Positions 1 through 11,636 of a stretch of DNA of 64,000 bases are shown one piece after another. The position numbers were made by a program, and so were the translations under genes. This DNA is from Thermosynechococcus sp. NK55a. Lineage in GTDB: Bacteria; Cyanobacteriota; Cyanobacteriia; Thermosynechococcales; Thermosynechococcaceae. Location of the stretch: NCBI RefSeq assembly GCF_000505665.1, contig NC_023033.1:310001-374000 (forward strand). The letters run 5' to 3'. Numbering within the stretch: the first letter of the stretch is position 1; each line of letters opens with the position of its first letter. Below the pieces are notes generated by a model. The model searched no databases. It worked only from the letters and a program-made list of their open reading frames with translations, and had not been told where the DNA came from.

Positions 1-1817
1 CCGAGCGCATCATTCAGTGGGGACAGCGCACTCTCCCCAACGGTCAAGTGGTGGGCGAGGTAACCAAGCCAGAAACTATTAACTATCGCACCCTCAAGCC
101 GGAGATGGATGGCCTCTTCTGCGAGCGGATTTTTGGCCCTGCTAAGGATTGGGAGTGCCACTGCGGTAAATACAAGCGGGTGCGCCATCGCGGCATTGTC
201 TGTGAGCGCTGCGGCGTTGAAGTCACCGAATCACGGGTGCGCCGCCATCGCATGGGCTACATTAAGTTGGCTGCCCCAGTTACCCATGTCTGGTATCTAA
301 AGGGGATTCCCAGCTACATGGCAATCCTGCTGGATATGCCCCTGCGGGATGTGGAGCAAATTGTCTATTTCAACTCCTATGTAGTCCTGAATCCAGGCAA
401 TCACCCTGACCTCAGCTACAAGCAGCTCCTGAGTGAAGATCAGTGGCAGGAAATCGAAGAGGAGATCTATAGGGAGGACTCGGAGCTAGAAGGTGTTGAG
501 GTGGGCATTGGGGCTGAAGCCATTCAACGCCTGCTGCGGGATTTGGATTTGCAAGCGGAGGCCGACCAACTGCGGCAGGAAATCCTCAACTCTAAGGGGC
601 AAAAACGCGCCAAGCTCATCAAACGCCTGCGGGTCATTGATAACTTTATTGCCACTGGCTCCAAGCCGGAATGGATGGTCCTGACCGTGATTCCCGTGAT
701 TCCACCGGATCTGCGGCCAATGGTGCAGTTAGATGGCGGGCGCTTTGCCACCTCTGACCTTAATGACTTATACCGCCGTGTCATTAACCGCAACAACCGC
801 CTCGCCCGCCTGCAAGAGATTCTGGCGCCCGAGATTATTGTCCGCAATGAGAAGCGGATGCTTCAAGAGGCGGTGGATGCCCTGATTGATAATGGTCGTC
901 GCGGTCGCACGGTGGTGGGTGCCAATAACCGTCCTCTGAAGTCCCTGTCCGACATTATTGAGGGGAAACAGGGACGTTTCCGCCAAAACCTGCTTGGGAA
1001 ACGGGTGGACTACTCTGGTCGGTCGGTGATTGTGGTCGGGCCAAAACTGCAAATGCACCAGTGTGGCCTGCCGCGGGAAATGGCGATTGAACTTTTTCAG
1101 CCCTTTGTGATTCACCGCTTGATTCGCCAACAAATTGTCAACAACATTAAGGCGGCCAAGCGCATGATCCAGCGCAATGATCCTCAAATTTGGGATGTGC
1201 TGGAGGAGGTCATTGAGGGTCACCCGGTGCTGCTCAACCGTGCGCCGACACTCCACCGTTTGGGGATTCAGGCCTTTGAGCCGATTCTGGTGGAAGGGCG
1301 GGCGATTCAACTGCACCCCTTGGTGTGTCCTGCCTTCAACGCCGACTTTGACGGTGACCAAATGGCGGTGCACGTGCCCCTTTCGATTGAGGCCCAGGCG
1401 GAGGCGCGGATGCTGATGCTAGCCTCGAATAATATCCTGTCGCCGGCCACGGGCAAGCCAATTATTACCCCCAGCCAAGATATGGTTTTGGGCTGCTATT
1501 ACTTGACGGCAGAAAATCCTAAGCTGCCGGATTATAGCGATCGCTACTATGCCAACTTCCAAGACGTGGTCATGGCCTACGAACAGGGGCACTTGCCTCT
1601 CCATGCCTTTGTTTGGGTGCGCTACGACGGTGAGGTGGACGATGGCGACACCAGTGAACCCCAGATTACGACCTATGAAGATGGCTCCCGTTTGCTGGAG
1701 TATTCCCTGCGTCGGATCAAGGAGGATGCCAACGGTCAACGGATTTCCCAATACATCCGCACCACCCCCGGTCGCATTATCTACAACCAAACGATTCAAG
1801 AAGCCCTAGCCAGTTAA
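1..1817 (+). CDS. rpoC1: RNA polymerase gamma subunit RpoC1 (5' partial)
   Basis: N-terminal half of the split beta' subunit, which in cyanobacteria forms a separate gamma polypeptide of the core RNA polymerase. The open frame runs in from the left edge (first full codon at base 3), so the true start is outside the window. The zinc-binding region is visible as CHCGKYKR followed by CERCGVE. The catalytic Mg-binding loop NADFDGD is present (about base 1338), preceded by the conserved block [13 protein letters not shown]. The C-terminus is complete, with a TAA at 1815. rpoC2 follows after 19 nt, the usual rpoB-rpoC1-rpoC2 arrangement; rpoB should lie just upstream. No anomalies were seen. Confidence 0.98.
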   Translation, partial: ERIIQWGQRTLPNGQVVGEVTKPETINYRTLKPEMDGLFCERIFGPAKDWECHCGKYKRVRHRGIVCERCGVEVTESRVRRHRMGYIKLAAPVTHVWYLKGIPSYMAILLDMPLRDVEQIVYFNSYVVLNPGNHPDLSYKQLLSEDQWQEIEEEIYREDSELEGVEVGIGAEAIQRLLRDLDLQAEADQLRQEILNSKGQKRAKLIKRLRVIDNFIATGSKPEWMVLTVIPVIPPDLRPMVQLDGGRFATSDLNDLYRRVINRNNRLARLQEILAPEIIVRNEKRMLQEAVDALIDNGRRGRTVVGANNRPLKSLSDIIEGKQGRFRQNLLGKRVDYSGRSVIVVGPKLQMHQCGLPREMAIELFQPFVIHRLIRQQIVNNIKAAKRMIQRNDPQIWDVLEEVIEGHPVLLNRAPTLHRLGIQAFEPILVEGRAIQLHPLVCPAFNADFDGDQMAVHVPLSIEAQAEARMLMLASNNILSPATGKPIITPSQDMVLGCYYLTAENPKLPDYSDRYYANFQDVVMAYEQGHLPLHAFVWVRYDGEVDDGDTSEPQITTYEDGSRLLEYSLRRIKEDANGQRISQYIRTTPGRIIYNQTIQEALAS

Positions 1818-1836
1818 TTTGGGAGACCCCAACACC

Positions 1837-4800
1837 ATGACTGAGAAAAAGCCTATTTTCTTTAACCGCATCATTGACAAAAAAGGCTTGCGGGACCTGA
1901 TTGCTTGGTCCTTTAGCAACTTTGGCACTGCCCGCACAGCGGAAATGGCCGACAAAATCAAAGACCTGGGCTTTCACTATGCCACGCGCGCCGGCGTCTC
2001 CATCAGTGTTGATGACCTGCTGGTGCCCCCCAAAAAACAGGAACTCCTCGCAGCGGCAGAAAGGGAAATTAAAACCGCTCAGGAGCGCTACTCGCGGGGT
2101 GAAATCACGGAGGTGGAACGCTTCCAAAAGGTCATTGATACTTGGAACAGCACAAACGAAGAATTGAAAAACGAGGTGGTGCGGCACTTCCGCAATACTG
2201 ATGTCCTCAACTCCGTGTACATGATGGCCTTCTCCGGGGCGCGGGGGAACCTCTCGCAGGTGCGCCAGTTAGTGGGCATGCGCGGTTTGATGGCTAATCC
2301 CCAAGGGGAAATCATTGACCTGCCGATTAAAACCAACTTCCGCGAAGGTCTGACGGTGACGGAGTACATTATCTCCTCCTACGGTGCACGCAAAGGACTG
2401 GTGGATACGGCACTGCGGACGGCGGACTCCGGTTACCTGACCCGGCGCTTGGTGGATGTCTCCCAAGATGTGATTATCCGCGAAGAGGATTGTGAAACGG
2501 AGCGAGGCATTACGCTGCGCAGTATGACCGTGGGGGATAAGGTCTTGACGCTACAGGATCGCCTTTTGGGTCGGGTGGCCCTCAATGATGTGTGCCATCC
2601 GCAAACGGGCGAAGTGCTGGTGGCCAAAAATCAAGCCATCTCCGCTGATATCGCTAAGAAAATTGTTGATGCTGGTATTGAAGAAGTGGTGGTGCGATCG
2701 CCCCTCACCTGCGAGGCCACTGGCTCTGTGTGTCGTCTTTGCTACGGCTGGAGCCTTGCCCATGCCCGACTGGTGGACATGGGAGAAGCGGTGGGCATTA
2801 TTGCTGCTCAATCCATTGGCGAACCCGGCACGCAATTGACGATGCGCACGTTCCACACCGGCGGGGTGTTTACCGGGGAAGTGGCCCGCCAAGAGCGCGC
2901 TCCCTTTGCCGGTACGGTGGAGTACGGCAAGAAATTGCGGGTGCGTCCCTACCGCACTCGCCACGGTGATGATGCCTTTATTGTCGAAACCGCTGGCAAG
3001 CTTGTGATCAAAGGCGGTCAGCAAAGTCAAGAATTTGACCTCTCCCAAGGGTCAATTGTCCTGGTGGCGGATGGCGAAACCGTCGAAGCGGGTCAATTAT
3101 TGGCGGAAGTGGCCCAGGCCTCCCGCAGTGTCCGTAAGTCCACGGAGAAAGTAACTAAGGATGTGGCCTCGGATTTGGCGGGTCAAGTGAAGTTCGTCAA
3201 CCTCGAAGTGGAGGAGAAGCGCGATCGCCAAGGCACTACAACGCGCATTGCCCCCAAGGGTGGGTTAATTTGGGTACTGTCTGGGGAAGTGTATAATCTG
3301 CCCCCTGGTGCTGAGCCGGTTGTTCAGAATGGCGATCGCATTGAAGCGGGGGCCGTGCTTGCAGAAACCACTGTGAAAACCGAGCATGGAGGTGTGGTGC
3401 GTCTTCCTGAACAACAGGACAGCAAAGGCAGTCGCGAGGTGGAAATTATTACCGCTTCGGTGATGCTGGATAAAGCGAAAGTGCTCAAGGAAACGCAGCA
3501 GGGACGCGAGCACTACATTATTGAGACCGCCACTGGCCAGCGCTTTTCCCTGAAGGCAGCTCCTGGCACCAAGGTGGCCAATGGCCAAGTGGTGGCTGAG
3601 CTGATTGACGATCGCTACCACACCACGACGGGCGGTATCCTCAAATACGCCGACATCGAAGTGGCCAAAAAAGGTAAGGCCAAGCAGGGCTATGAAGTCC
3701 TCAAAGGGGGGACCCTCCTATGGATTCCCGAAGAAACCCATGAAGTGAACAAGGATATTTCCCTGCTGATGGTGGAGGACAACCAATACGTCGAAGCGGG
3801 GACTGAGGTTGTCAAGGACATCTTCTGTCAAAACAGCGGTGTTGTCGAAGTCATCCAGAAAAACGACATCCTGCGGGAAATTATTATTAAGCCCGGTGAA
3901 CTTCACCTTGTGGATGATCCGGAAGCTGCACGGCTAAAGCATGGCATCTTGGCCCGTCCCGGTGAAGAGGTCCTCCCCGGCCTTGTGGTCGAAGCCCTCT
4001 CGCAAGTAGATTATCTGGAGGACACCCCCGAAGGACCAGCGATTCTTCTGCGCCCCGTTCAAGAATTTAACGTTCCTGATGAGCCATCGGTACCCAGTCA
4101 GGACTCCAGTGATAATTCAGGGCAGTCGATTCGCCTGCGGGCCGTGCAGCGGTTGCCCTACAAACACGATGAGCGGGTCAAATCCGTTGATGGCGTTGAT
4201 CTGCTGCGGACGCAGTTAGTCCTTGAAATTGGCAGCGAAGCCCCACAACTGGCTGCTGACATTGAAATTGTCACGGATGAGGTGGATCCAGAAGCCCAGC
4301 GCCTCCAACTGGTGATTCTGGAGTCCTTGGTTATTCGCCGTGACATTGCTGCGGATCAGACCCAAGGGAGCACCTTTACCTCCCTTCTGGTCAAAGATGG
4401 TGATCACATTCGCCCCGGTGCTGTGATTGCCCGCACGGACATTAAAGCCAAGCAAGCGGGTGAGGTGCAGGGAATCTTGCGCAGTGGTGAATCTGTTCGC
4501 CGCATTCTGGTCGTTACTGAGAGCGATCGCCTGCGGGTACAGACCAATGGTGCCAAGCCCACCGTCAAAGTTGGCGATCTGGTGCGTCCTGGCGATGAAC
4601 TGGCCAAAGGGGTCACCGCTCCTGAAACTGCCGCTGTCATGGCAGTGGCCGATGACCACGTGATCCTGCGCTTGGCCCGTCCCTACCTGGTCTCGCCGGG
4701 GGCCGTGCTGCAAATTGAAGAGGGCGACCTTGTGCAACGGGGGGATAACCTCGCGCTGTTGGTGTTTGAGCGGGCGAAAACGGGTGACATCATTCAGGGG

Positions 4801-5820
4801 TTACCTCGGATTGAAGAACTCCTTGAAGCTCGCCATCCCAAGGAAAAATGCGTACTGGCGGTGCGCCCCGGCACCTGTCAAGTCACCTACAACAGTGACG
4901 ACAGCGTAGACATCAAAGTCATTGAAGAGGATGGCACGATTCAGGAATACCCTGTCTTGCCGGGCCAAAACCCCTTGGTGGTGGATGGTCAAAAGGTCAA
5001 TCTTGCTGACCCCCTCACCGATGGTCCTGTGGATCCCCACGACATCCTCTCAATTTACTTTGAGTACTACAAACCCCAAGGGTTGCTCAAAGCTGCCCAA
5101 ACTAGCCTTGAGAAGGTGCAATCCTTCTTGGTCAACGAGGTGCAGTCGGTGTATCTCAGCCAAGGTATTGAGATTGCCGATAAACACATTGAGGTGGTTG
5201 TCCGCCAGATGACCTCCAAGGTTCGGATTGACGATGCGGGCGATACAATCCTGCTCTCCGGTGAACTCATGACTCTGCGTCAGGCGGAACAAGCCAACGA
5301 ACCCATGGCGCTTACCGGTGGTGCACCCGCCCAATATACCCCTGTTCTGTTGGGGATTACCAAGGCCTCCCTGAATACCGATAGCTTCATTTCAGCCGCC
5401 AGTTTCCAAGAGACGACCCGGGTACTCACTGAAGCGGCCATTGAAGGTAAGTCCGACTGGCTGCGGGGACTCAAGGAAAACGTGATCATTGGCCGTCTCA
5501 TCCCAGCGGGTACCGGCTTCAACAGCTACGAGGAAAGTGGCAACGGCGATGAAGAGTGGGAAGAGGGTGAAGATCGCTTGGGCCAAACCCACGTTATCAG
5601 CCCCGAACCTGAATCACCAAAGATGACGACGGTCAATGTGACTGCTGACCTTGGTGAAGATGTCCTCATTGATGATGAAACCGCACCCCATGTGATTGAA
5701 AAGATTACGGGAGGGGCTCGCGATTTTGAATTCGCCAGCAGTGATGTTGAGGATGAGGAGGACGAACTCGCAGACGAGGACGATGACTATGGGGATGAAG
5801 AGGAGGAGGATGCCTTCTAA
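1837..5820 (+). CDS. rpoC2: RNA polymerase beta' subunit RpoC2
   Basis: C-terminal half of split beta', 1327 aa. I place the start at ATG 1837, behind a GGGAG ribosome site at 1821, rather than at the TTG at 1819 that immediately follows the rpoC1 stop. Visible family blocks are a cysteine set ending CRLCYGW (about residue 300) and the trigger-loop region [19 protein letters not shown] (about residue 330-350). A very long insertion of repeated beta-rich modules then matches the SI3 insertion typical of cyanobacterial RpoC2. Further blocks are [17 protein letters not shown] (about residue 985) and, near the end, [20 protein letters not shown]. The last 25 residues are almost entirely acidic ([12 protein letters not shown] and similar). 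It is cotranscribed with rpoC1 and followed by a strong hairpin terminator. Confidence 0.98.
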   Translation: MTEKKPIFFNRIIDKKGLRDLIAWSFSNFGTARTAEMADKIKDLGFHYATRAGVSISVDDLLVPPKKQELLAAAEREIKTAQERYSRGEITEVERFQKVIDTWNSTNEELKNEVVRHFRNTDVLNSVYMMAFSGARGNLSQVRQLVGMRGLMANPQGEIIDLPIKTNFREGLTVTEYIISSYGARKGLVDTALRTADSGYLTRRLVDVSQDVIIREEDCETERGITLRSMTVGDKVLTLQDRLLGRVALNDVCHPQTGEVLVAKNQAISADIAKKIVDAGIEEVVVRSPLTCEATGSVCRLCYGWSLAHARLVDMGEAVGIIAAQSIGEPGTQLTMRTFHTGGVFTGEVARQERAPFAGTVEYGKKLRVRPYRTRHGDDAFIVETAGKLVIKGGQQSQEFDLSQGSIVLVADGETVEAGQLLAEVAQASRSVRKSTEKVTKDVASDLAGQVKFVNLEVEEKRDRQGTTTRIAPKGGLIWVLSGEVYNLPPGAEPVVQNGDRIEAGAVLAETTVKTEHGGVVRLPEQQDSKGSREVEIITASVMLDKAKVLKETQQGREHYIIETATGQRFSLKAAPGTKVANGQVVAELIDDRYHTTTGGILKYADIEVAKKGKAKQGYEVLKGGTLLWIPEETHEVNKDISLLMVEDNQYVEAGTEVVKDIFCQNSGVVEVIQKNDILREIIIKPGELHLVDDPEAARLKHGILARPGEEVLPGLVVEALSQVDYLEDTPEGPAILLRPVQEFNVPDEPSVPSQDSSDNSGQSIRLRAVQRLPYKHDERVKSVDGVDLLRTQLVLEIGSEAPQLAADIEIVTDEVDPEAQRLQLVILESLVIRRDIAADQTQGSTFTSLLVKDGDHIRPGAVIARTDIKAKQAGEVQGILRSGESVRRILVVTESDRLRVQTNGAKPTVKVGDLVRPGDELAKGVTAPETAAVMAVADDHVILRLARPYLVSPGAVLQIEEGDLVQRGDNLALLVFERAKTGDIIQGLPRIEELLEARHPKEKCVLAVRPGTCQVTYNSDDSVDIKVIEEDGTIQEYPVLPGQNPLVVDGQKVNLADPLTDGPVDPHDILSIYFEYYKPQGLLKAAQTSLEKVQSFLVNEVQSVYLSQGIEIADKHIEVVVRQMTSKVRIDDAGDTILLSGELMTLRQAEQANEPMALTGGAPAQYTPVLLGITKASLNTDSFISAASFQETTRVLTEAAIEGKSDWLRGLKENVIIGRLIPAGTGFNSYEESGNGDEEWEEGEDRLGQTHVISPEPESPKMTTVNVTADLGEDVLIDDETAPHVIEKITGGARDFEFASSDVEDEEDELADEDDDYGDEEEEDAF

Positions 5821-5844
5821 CTAAAATTCCCTTGATTAAAGAAG

Positions 5845-5907
5845 GCTACGGTAGGACTTGGCACCCAATCCAGTAGGAGGTTGTCGGTGCCCTCGCCGTA
5901 GCTTTTT
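5845..5907 (+). terminator. Rho-independent terminator after rpoC2
   Basis: Outer stem GCTACGG (5845-5851) pairs with CCGTAGC (5896-5902). Inside it, GGCACC (5860-5865) pairs with GGTGCC (5886-5891). Five T residues follow directly at 5903-5907. It lies 25 nt after the rpoC2 stop, so it most likely ends the rpo operon. The two-stage stem is longer than a minimal terminator. Confidence 0.8.
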
Positions 5908-6029
5908 GGGTCTTAGGCGAGAAGAGCATGCCAGCGCAGAAAGCGCAGAATGTTTTTGCAGGGATGCGAGAAGTCTGTGCCATACTCTAAAATTGGCAGT
6001 GGAGGGGTCAAGGTAAAAATTACGATTTC

Positions 6030-6860
6030 ATGCCTGTTCCAGCGTCTGCCAGCCTGAGGGCCGATCAGTTTCGTCATCCCCGCGATCGCGAGGCCACCCA
6101 AGCACTCCAGCAACTGCCGGGGTTAGATATTCTCGTGCGATCGCTTTTAGGTTCGGTGGCGGAGCAGGCCTTTTACCTGGAGAACATTGGCAGTAGCCTG
6201 CGCCTGAGTGAACGGCAATTGCCAGAGATTTACGCCCTCCATCTGGAAGCATGTCGTATTTTAGGCCTAGAGCCGCCCCAGTTGTATCTCAAACAACACC
6301 CCGTTGCCAATGCCTACACCTTTGCTATGCAGGGCAAACAGCCTTTTGTGGTCCTGCACTCGGCGCTCGTGGAACTGCTGACACCCAAGGAATTACAAGC
6401 GGTCTTAGCCCATGAGTTGGGTCACCTCAAATGTGAACATGGGGTTTATCTGACCGTCGCCAACCTGTTGCTGTTGGCCACCAGTCAATTGTCTCCTTGG
6501 GGTTTGCTTTTGGCCCAGGGACTGCAAATGCAACTGTTGCATTGGCTTCGCTGTGCTGAACTCACCTGCGATCGCGCTGCCCTATTGGTGACCTGCGACC
6601 CCCGTATTGTTGCTTCAGTTCTGATGAAACTCTCTGGAGGTTCGCCACAGTGGAGCGATCGCCTGAATCTCGACGCCTTTATTGCCCAAGCGCGGGATTA
6701 TGAGGCGGCCGATCGGGGCTGGTATGGGCTTTTCAAAGAATTACAGACCGCGCAGCTGACCCACCCGCTACCGGTACTGCGGGCACGGGAAATTCTGGAT
6801 TGGGCGGAAACGCAGCAGTACGATCGCCTCGTCAAGCAATTACACCCTGCTTCCCAATAA
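6030..6860 (+). CDS. M48 family zinc metalloprotease
   Basis: 276 aa. The zinc-protease motif HELGH occurs in VLAHELGHLKCEHG (about residue 129-142). A downstream glutamate in CAELTCDRAALL (about residue 180) fits the third zinc ligand and the ExxxD pattern of the M48 (HtpX/Ste24-like) family. Hydrophobic stretches around residues 143-165 suggest membrane association. The family includes membrane-linked housekeeping proteases that degrade damaged membrane proteins; the substrate here is unknown. The cytochrome b561-like gene begins 2 nt after the stop, so the two are probably cotranscribed. The zinc site is intact, unlike the M48-like protein at 50266. Confidence 0.85.
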   Translation: MPVPASASLRADQFRHPRDREATQALQQLPGLDILVRSLLGSVAEQAFYLENIGSSLRLSERQLPEIYALHLEACRILGLEPPQLYLKQHPVANAYTFAMQGKQPFVVLHSALVELLTPKELQAVLAHELGHLKCEHGVYLTVANLLLLATSQLSPWGLLLAQGLQMQLLHWLRCAELTCDRAALLVTCDPRIVASVLMKLSGGSPQWSDRLNLDAFIAQARDYEAADRGWYGLFKELQTAQLTHPLPVLRAREILDWAETQQYDRLVKQLHPASQ

Positions 6861-6862
6861 CG

Positions 6863-7528
6863 ATGGCCAAACCTATTCCCTATCAACCCCTTTCCCTGCG
6901 CCTTGTCCACGGGGCAATTGCGATTTTGGTGCTCCTTGCTCTCCTGTCAGGGTTTTGGGTCTATAACACCTACGATGGCCGCTGGGGATCACTGCCCCTA
7001 CCCAAGATTCCCGATATTCAAGGCCTCCACGGTACAATTGCCCTGGTGCTGCTATTGCTATTCCCCTGCTTTGCCCTTTACTGCTTCCATTGGGGCGATC
7101 GCCGGCTGTTGTACAAAAAATCCTTGGCGCAACTTTCCCAAGGGAATTGGCTTGCTTGGCATCGGTTAGCAAATACCCTAATGCTGGTGGCCGTCACGTT
7201 TGCCCTGATCACGGGGCGGATGATGAAAGAGGAGTGGTTGCCCGCAGGGGAGCTCAATCGAGGCTGGTACTTAGCTCATTTAGCGGCTTGGAGTGTGGTG
7301 CTCCTGAGTTTGCTGGCTCACCTCATTCTAGGGGCAAAGGCGGGGGGGCAGCCACTTTTAGTTTCAATGCTCAGTTTTGCAATCCGGCCAGAGGATCGGC
7401 GGGTCAGGAACTGGTGGCGGGGCGGTAGGCTTAAACCTGCCAGTCCTCTGTTGATCGGCCTAGAAATCATTGTTTTACTGGCAACGGGGGCGGCTTTTGT
7501 CTTGCCGGCTATCATAACTGCTCAATAA
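6863..7528 (+). CDS. Cytochrome b561-like membrane protein
   Basis: 221 aa. Four hydrophobic segments are visible: LVHGAIAILVLLALLSGFWV, LHGTIALVLLLLFPCFALY, HRLANTLMLVAVTFALITG and LAHLAAWSVVLLSLLAHLIL. Histidines in the first, second and fourth (LVHG, GLHG, LAHL) are placed to ligate two hemes, as in the bacterial cytochrome b561 / Ni-Fe hydrogenase b-type family. The role is electron transfer at a membrane, partner unknown. I chose ATG 6863, just after the protease stop. The last 17 nt overlap the 3' end of the convergent gene at 7512-8114. Confidence 0.7.
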   Translation: MAKPIPYQPLSLRLVHGAIAILVLLALLSGFWVYNTYDGRWGSLPLPKIPDIQGLHGTIALVLLLLFPCFALYCFHWGDRRLLYKKSLAQLSQGNWLAWHRLANTLMLVAVTFALITGRMMKEEWLPAGELNRGWYLAHLAAWSVVLLSLLAHLILGAKAGGQPLLVSMLSFAIRPEDRRVRNWWRGGRLKPASPLLIGLEIIVLLATGAAFVLPAIITAQ

Positions 7529-8114
7529 TGCCCCGCAGGCGATCGTAGTCATCCTTGAGGAGTTGGTTCAGGTATTGGGCTGCCTGCACTAGCCACTGGC
7601 GATCGCGCTGTCGGAGTTGATACAAGGAACGGAGGGTTGCGGCCACCAGGGCATCACCGGGACCATAGCGCAGGGTCAACAGGGTTCGCAAAAAGGTCAA
7701 TGTGCCACTGAAGGCAATCACCTCCTCCGGGGGACACCCATAGACCTGCTGGTGCATTTGGGGTGGGTGGGGGGGCAAATGGTGATAAAAGTGTTCCCTT
7801 TCCTGAAAGCCAGCAATGGCGATCGTGACCTCGGTTTTCAACATGGCAAAGATATGGGGCTGCTCTTGCCGTAGTTGCTCTAGGGATAGCCCCAAGGCGG
7901 TGGCACGGTGAATTGTGTCAATGGGCGCCGTGACTACGTAGGCAACAATGCCATAAATCACGCGATCGCTTTCCGGGATGCGCACCCAACTGCCCAGGGC
8001 AGGCACAGCCGGAAAATCTAGGGTAGCGGGCTCGTGGCACTGGGCAATGCAGTGATCCGTTGCTGTCTGGATAATCTCAGCAAAGGGCTGGGGGGGAGGC
8101 GATCGCCACGCCAT
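7512..8114 (-). CDS. Conserved cyanobacterial protein, HAS-barrel-like N-terminus
   Basis: 200 aa. The N-terminal part (about residues 35-65) includes GSWVRIPESDRVIYGIVAYVV, which looks like the small beta barrel (HAS barrel) at the N-terminus of HerA and ATP synthase subunits. The rest is helical, with charged C-terminal repeats such as LLKDDYDRLRGIIEQL. No ATPase domain is attached, so this is a stand-alone barrel protein. The function is not known to me. It is transcribed downstream of ndhS with a 3 nt gap, so the two probably share an mRNA. Confidence 0.6.
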   Translation of the reverse strand: MAWRSPPPQPFAEIIQTATDHCIAQCHEPATLDFPAVPALGSWVRIPESDRVIYGIVAYVVTAPIDTIHRATALGLSLEQLRQEQPHIFAMLKTEVTIAIAGFQEREHFYHHLPPHPPQMHQQVYGCPPEEVIAFSGTLTFLRTLLTLRYGPGDALVAATLRSLYQLRQRDRQWLVQAAQYLNQLLKDDYDRLRGIIEQL

Positions 8115-8117
8115 CGT

Positions 8118-8342
8118 TTACTTTTTGGCTTGCGCTTTTTTCTTGGGCGTGCTCACCACTGGCTCTAGCTCGCTGGCCTGAAAAGTAACCAATTTATCCC
8201 AGTTTCCTCCTTCAAAGAGCACTGCTACTTTGCCGTCTGTGACCCGCTGCACAATCCCCTGAAATTGGTAATAAGTATCGTTGGGATTGGTGACCTTCAC
8301 GGTCATGCCGGGGAGAATCGTTATTATTAAGTCACTGGCCAT
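8118..8342 (-). CDS. ndhS: NAD(P)H dehydrogenase-like complex subunit NdhS
   Basis: 74 aa, start at ATG 8342 (the longer frame to 8450 has no family-like N-terminus). An SH3-like small barrel is recognisable from [18 protein letters not shown] followed by [24 protein letters not shown], with a lysine-rich tail ending KKKAQAKK. NdhS is the ferredoxin-docking subunit of the cyanobacterial and plastid NDH-1 complex, which drives cyclic electron flow and respiration at the thylakoid membrane. The assignment rests on the sequence motif as remembered for the family. The gene lies 3 nt upstream of the HAS-barrel-like gene and downstream of tRNA-Ser on the same strand. Confidence 0.8.
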   Translation of the reverse strand: MASDLIITILPGMTVKVTNPNDTYYQFQGIVQRVTDGKVAVLFEGGNWDKLVTFQASELEPVVSTPKKKAQAKK

Positions 8343-8476
8343 CGTTTTATCCCAAAGCTGTTTATGTGAGTTTATTATCTCCTGCCCTTGACCCATTCGG
8401 GCTTTGCTCAGGGAGAGCAAAGGATAAGGGTCAGTTATTGGCTTGATCATATTTTCTTTAACTTCTTTTTCTTTAA

Positions 8477-8568
8477 CGGAGAGGGAGGGATTCGAACCCT
8501 CGGATAGGAGTTACCTGCCTATCAACAGATTAGCAATCTGCCGCTTTCGACCACTCAGCCACCTCTCC
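8477..8568 (-). tRNA. tRNA-Ser (anticodon GCU)
   Basis: Class II tRNA of 92 nt. Acceptor stem GGAGAGG (from 8568) pairs with CCTCTCC (8484-8478), with G as discriminator at 8477. The anticodon loop reads GCT between the CAGATT and AATCTG arms. The long variable arm and the T-arm GGTTCGAATCC fit tRNA-Ser reading AGC/AGU. The CCA end is not encoded. Confidence 0.95.
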
Positions 8569-8794
8569 TGATTTGGCAGATTCCCTATTCTAGATCAGTT
8601 TTATCCCCCTTTTCAATCCTCGTGGTCTGCGGCGGCGGCTCTAGCAGGCGATCGCAACTGAGAATCCATGCTAGAGTTTTGCAGAATGGGTGTGTTGTGG
8701 GAGTGAAGCAAATGGCTGGATGCTGGCAATCTTCACCAGTGCTTAGGCGCAGTTCTACCGTCGCTAACTTGAGCAGGTTGCACTCTAAGTTCCC

Positions 8795-10551
8795 ATGTTG
8801 AATGATTTTGCCCTGAATCTCCCCAAAATGCTGCTGTCGGGACTCCTTGCACTTGCCCCTGTGACGCTGCCTAGCCTCGCTCAAGCTGCACCCAAAACTA
8901 CTCCAGTGGTACAGGCGTCTTCTCAAGCCCCAGGGGCGGATGCCCTCACGCCTCTCAATCCCAATCCCGATAAACTGGCGCTTCCTGAGACGCTCAACAT
9001 TGATCTCAATCAAGCCCTCACCCTAGAGCAAGCGATTGAGGTGGCGATTCGCAACAACATTGGTCTCCAAATTAGTGAGCTACAACTACAACAGGCACAG
9101 GCCCAACTGCGACAGGTGCAAGCCCAGCTTTATCCCACCCTGACCTTTCAAGCTAGCATTGGCCAAAATACTACCCCCGGCGGCCAGCCCGCCTACCTCC
9201 CCCTCAACTTTCAGCAGCAGCTCTCTTTACAACAGCAGCAACAGCAACAAACTCAGCAACAGCTTCTGGCTCAGCAACTGGCTGCCAGCAGTCTTTTGAA
9301 TACTCAGGTGCAACGGCTCCAACAGCGATTTCAAGGCCCCCAACTAACGGCATTTTCAGATCAGCAAAACCTTGAGCTGCAACAGCAACTCCAGCAACTG
9401 CAAAACAGTGCCAGCCAAGCTGCAACCCCCCCAACGTTACCCGAATTACCTTGGCACCTGTGAATCAACTGAATTACAGAAATTTTTTCACTAACCTTTT
9501 TGGTGCCACCGCTGGCGCCACTGCCAACGCAGCACTCGTGATGAACTATACCCTGTTTGCTGGGGGAGGGCGATCGGCGGCCATTCAAGCGGCTCGCGAC
9601 CAAGTGCGCCTCAGTGAACTGGAGGTACAACGCCAACTCCAACAACTCATCCTGGATGTTACAAACGATTACTATTTGGCGCAACAGGCCAAGGTGCAGG
9701 TACAAATCGCTGAAGCAGCAGTAGCCAATGCCCAGGTGACCCTGCGGGATGCCACCGCCTTTGAGCAAGCAGGGATTGGGACGCTATTGGATGTCCTCAC
9801 GGCCGAGGTGAACCTTGCCAATGCGCAGCAAAACTTGAATCAAGCGCGCAATTTGGAAATCACGACCCGCCGACAGTTGGCACAGCGATTGAATGTGAAT
9901 CAGATGGTGGACGTGGCGATCGCTGAGCGCGTTGAACCCGCTGAGAAATGGTCACTTTCCCTTGAGGACAGTATTCTCCTTGCCTATCAGAACCGTGTGG
10001 AGTTAGAGCAGCAACTGCTGCGGCGTCGCATTGCCCTAAGCAATCGTCAACTGGCCTTAGCTACTACCCGCCCTCAACTCAGTCTCTTTGCCAGTGGCAA
10101 TATGCTGGACAAAGTCACAGATGATCTAGGCCCTCGCTTTGGCTATGGGGTAGGGCTGCAAATGCAACTAGCCCTCTTTGATGGTGGCAATGCCCGGGCA
10201 AGTGCCGCTCGTCAAGAAGCCCTTGCAGCCAGTGCCGAGGAACAGTATGCCAACCAAAAGGACAGCATTCGCCTTGAGGTGGAAACAGCCTACATCAATC
10301 TCAAGGCCAACGAGAAAAACATTGCCACTGCCCAAACTGCTGCTACCCAAGCCACTGAAGGACTGCGCCTAGCGCGGTTGCGCTTCCAAGCGGGAGTGGG
10401 GACTCAACAGGAAGTGACTAACGCCGAAGCTAATTTGACCCAAGCCCAAGGCAATCTGCTTGCAGCTATTTTGGACTACAATCGCTCTTTAGCAGCGTTA
10501 AAGCGGGCCGTGGGTTATCCAGAACGCACAGGTTTAGGAGGAAGGCAATAA
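8795..10551 (+). pseudogene. TolC-family outer membrane efflux protein, frameshifted
   Basis: Outer-membrane exit duct of type I secretion and multidrug or polysaccharide export. The N-terminus has a signal peptide ending LAQA (about residue 31). The family repeat is clear in both halves: LTLEQAIEVAIRNN with QAQAQLRQVQAQLYPTLTF in the first and LEDSILLAYQNR with LATTRPQLSLFASG in the second. A glutamine-rich stretch lies between them. The reading frame breaks at a run of seven C (9426-9432): the first frame stops at 9463 and the rest continues in another frame from before 9451. One more C would join them as TPPPNVTRITLAPVNQL, giving about 585 aa. This could be a sequencing error, a slippery tract or a true mutation. 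gmd follows after 3 nt. Confidence 0.85.
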
Positions 10552-10554
10552 CGG

Positions 10555-11634
10555 ATGGGCGATCGCAAGCGGGCATTGATCACCGGTATCACTGGCCAAG
10601 ATGGCTCCTACCTCAGTGAGCTGCTCCTAGAGAAAGGCTATGAAGTGCATGGCATTATTCGCCGCACCTCCACATTTAATACTGATCGCATTGACCACAT
10701 TTACGTTGACCCCCACCAAGAGGGGGCTACTCTGCGCCTACACTATGGCGATCTCACCGATGGCGGCACCCTGCGGCGCATTATCGAACTTAGCCAACCT
10801 GATGAAATTTATAATCTGGGGGCACAATCCCACGTGCGGGTAAGCTTTGATGCCCCCCAATATACCGTTGAAACTGTTGCCATGGGAACCCTGCGGCTCC
10901 TAGAGGCCATTCGCGAATACCAAGAGCGCACCAGCAAACAGGTGAAGTTTTACCAGGCGGGTTCTTCGGAGATGTTTGGTCTGGTGCAGGAGGTACCGCA
11001 GCGGGAAACGACGCCCTTTTATCCCCGCAGTCCCTATGCCTGTGCCAAGGTCTATGCCCATTGGCAAACGGTCAATTATCGCGAGGCCTATCACCTTTTT
11101 GCCTGTAATGGCATTCTCTTTAACCACGAAAGCCCGCGGCGGGGTGAAACATTCGTGACCCGCAAAATTACCCGTGCCGTTGCCCGCATTGTGGCTGGCC
11201 AGCAAAACAAGCTCTATTTGGGCAACTTAGACGCCAAACGGGACTGGGGCTACGCCAAAGACTATGTGCGTGCCATGTGGCTGATGCTGCAACAGGAGCA
11301 ACCCGATGACTATGTGGTGGCCACGGGGGAAACCCACTCTGTGCGGGAATTTCTCGAGCTGGCCTTTGGGTATGTGGGTCTGAACTGGGAGGATTACGTG
11401 GAATTTGACCCCCGCTATCTGCGTCCCACGGAGGTGGATCTACTCTTGGGAGATCCCACTAAGGCAAAAACAGTATTGGGTTGGCAGCCCTCGGTTACAT
11501 TTCCTGAGCTGGTGGCCCTGATGGTGGAAGCGGATCTCCATGCCGTGGGGATTCAAGGAACCACTCCCAAAACCAGCTCCGACACCGTGCTGGACCTCAT
11601 TGCGCAGCGACAGTTTATCAGTAAGGCAGACTAG
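10555..11634 (+). CDS. gmd: GDP-mannose 4,6-dehydratase
   Basis: 359 aa, full length. Converts GDP-D-mannose to GDP-4-keto-6-deoxymannose, the first step of GDP-L-fucose synthesis. Signatures are the nucleotide-binding motif [10 protein letters not shown] at the N-terminus, GSSEMFG, the catalytic YxxxK in [15 protein letters not shown] (about residue 155), and [20 protein letters not shown]. The coding sequence opens with the HIP1 octamer (ATGGGCGATCGC). It is followed after 2 nt by fcl, the next enzyme of the pathway, and preceded by the TolC gene, consistent with a polysaccharide export cluster. Confidence 0.96.
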   Translation: MGDRKRALITGITGQDGSYLSELLLEKGYEVHGIIRRTSTFNTDRIDHIYVDPHQEGATLRLHYGDLTDGGTLRRIIELSQPDEIYNLGAQSHVRVSFDAPQYTVETVAMGTLRLLEAIREYQERTSKQVKFYQAGSSEMFGLVQEVPQRETTPFYPRSPYACAKVYAHWQTVNYREAYHLFACNGILFNHESPRRGETFVTRKITRAVARIVAGQQNKLYLGNLDAKRDWGYAKDYVRAMWLMLQQEQPDDYVVATGETHSVREFLELAFGYVGLNWEDYVEFDPRYLRPTEVDLLLGDPTKAKTVLGWQPSVTFPELVALMVEADLHAVGIQGTTPKTSSDTVLDLIAQRQFISKAD

Positions 11635-11636
11635 CC

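Noticed and set aside
768-1373. 201-codon ORF antisense to rpoC1
   Set aside because: Shadow of the GC-rich coding frame of rpoC1; the encoded sequence has no protein-like pattern.
8585-9013. 142-codon ORF antisense to the TolC start
   Set aside because: Overlaps the signal peptide and N-terminal domain of a clear TolC-family gene on the other strand.
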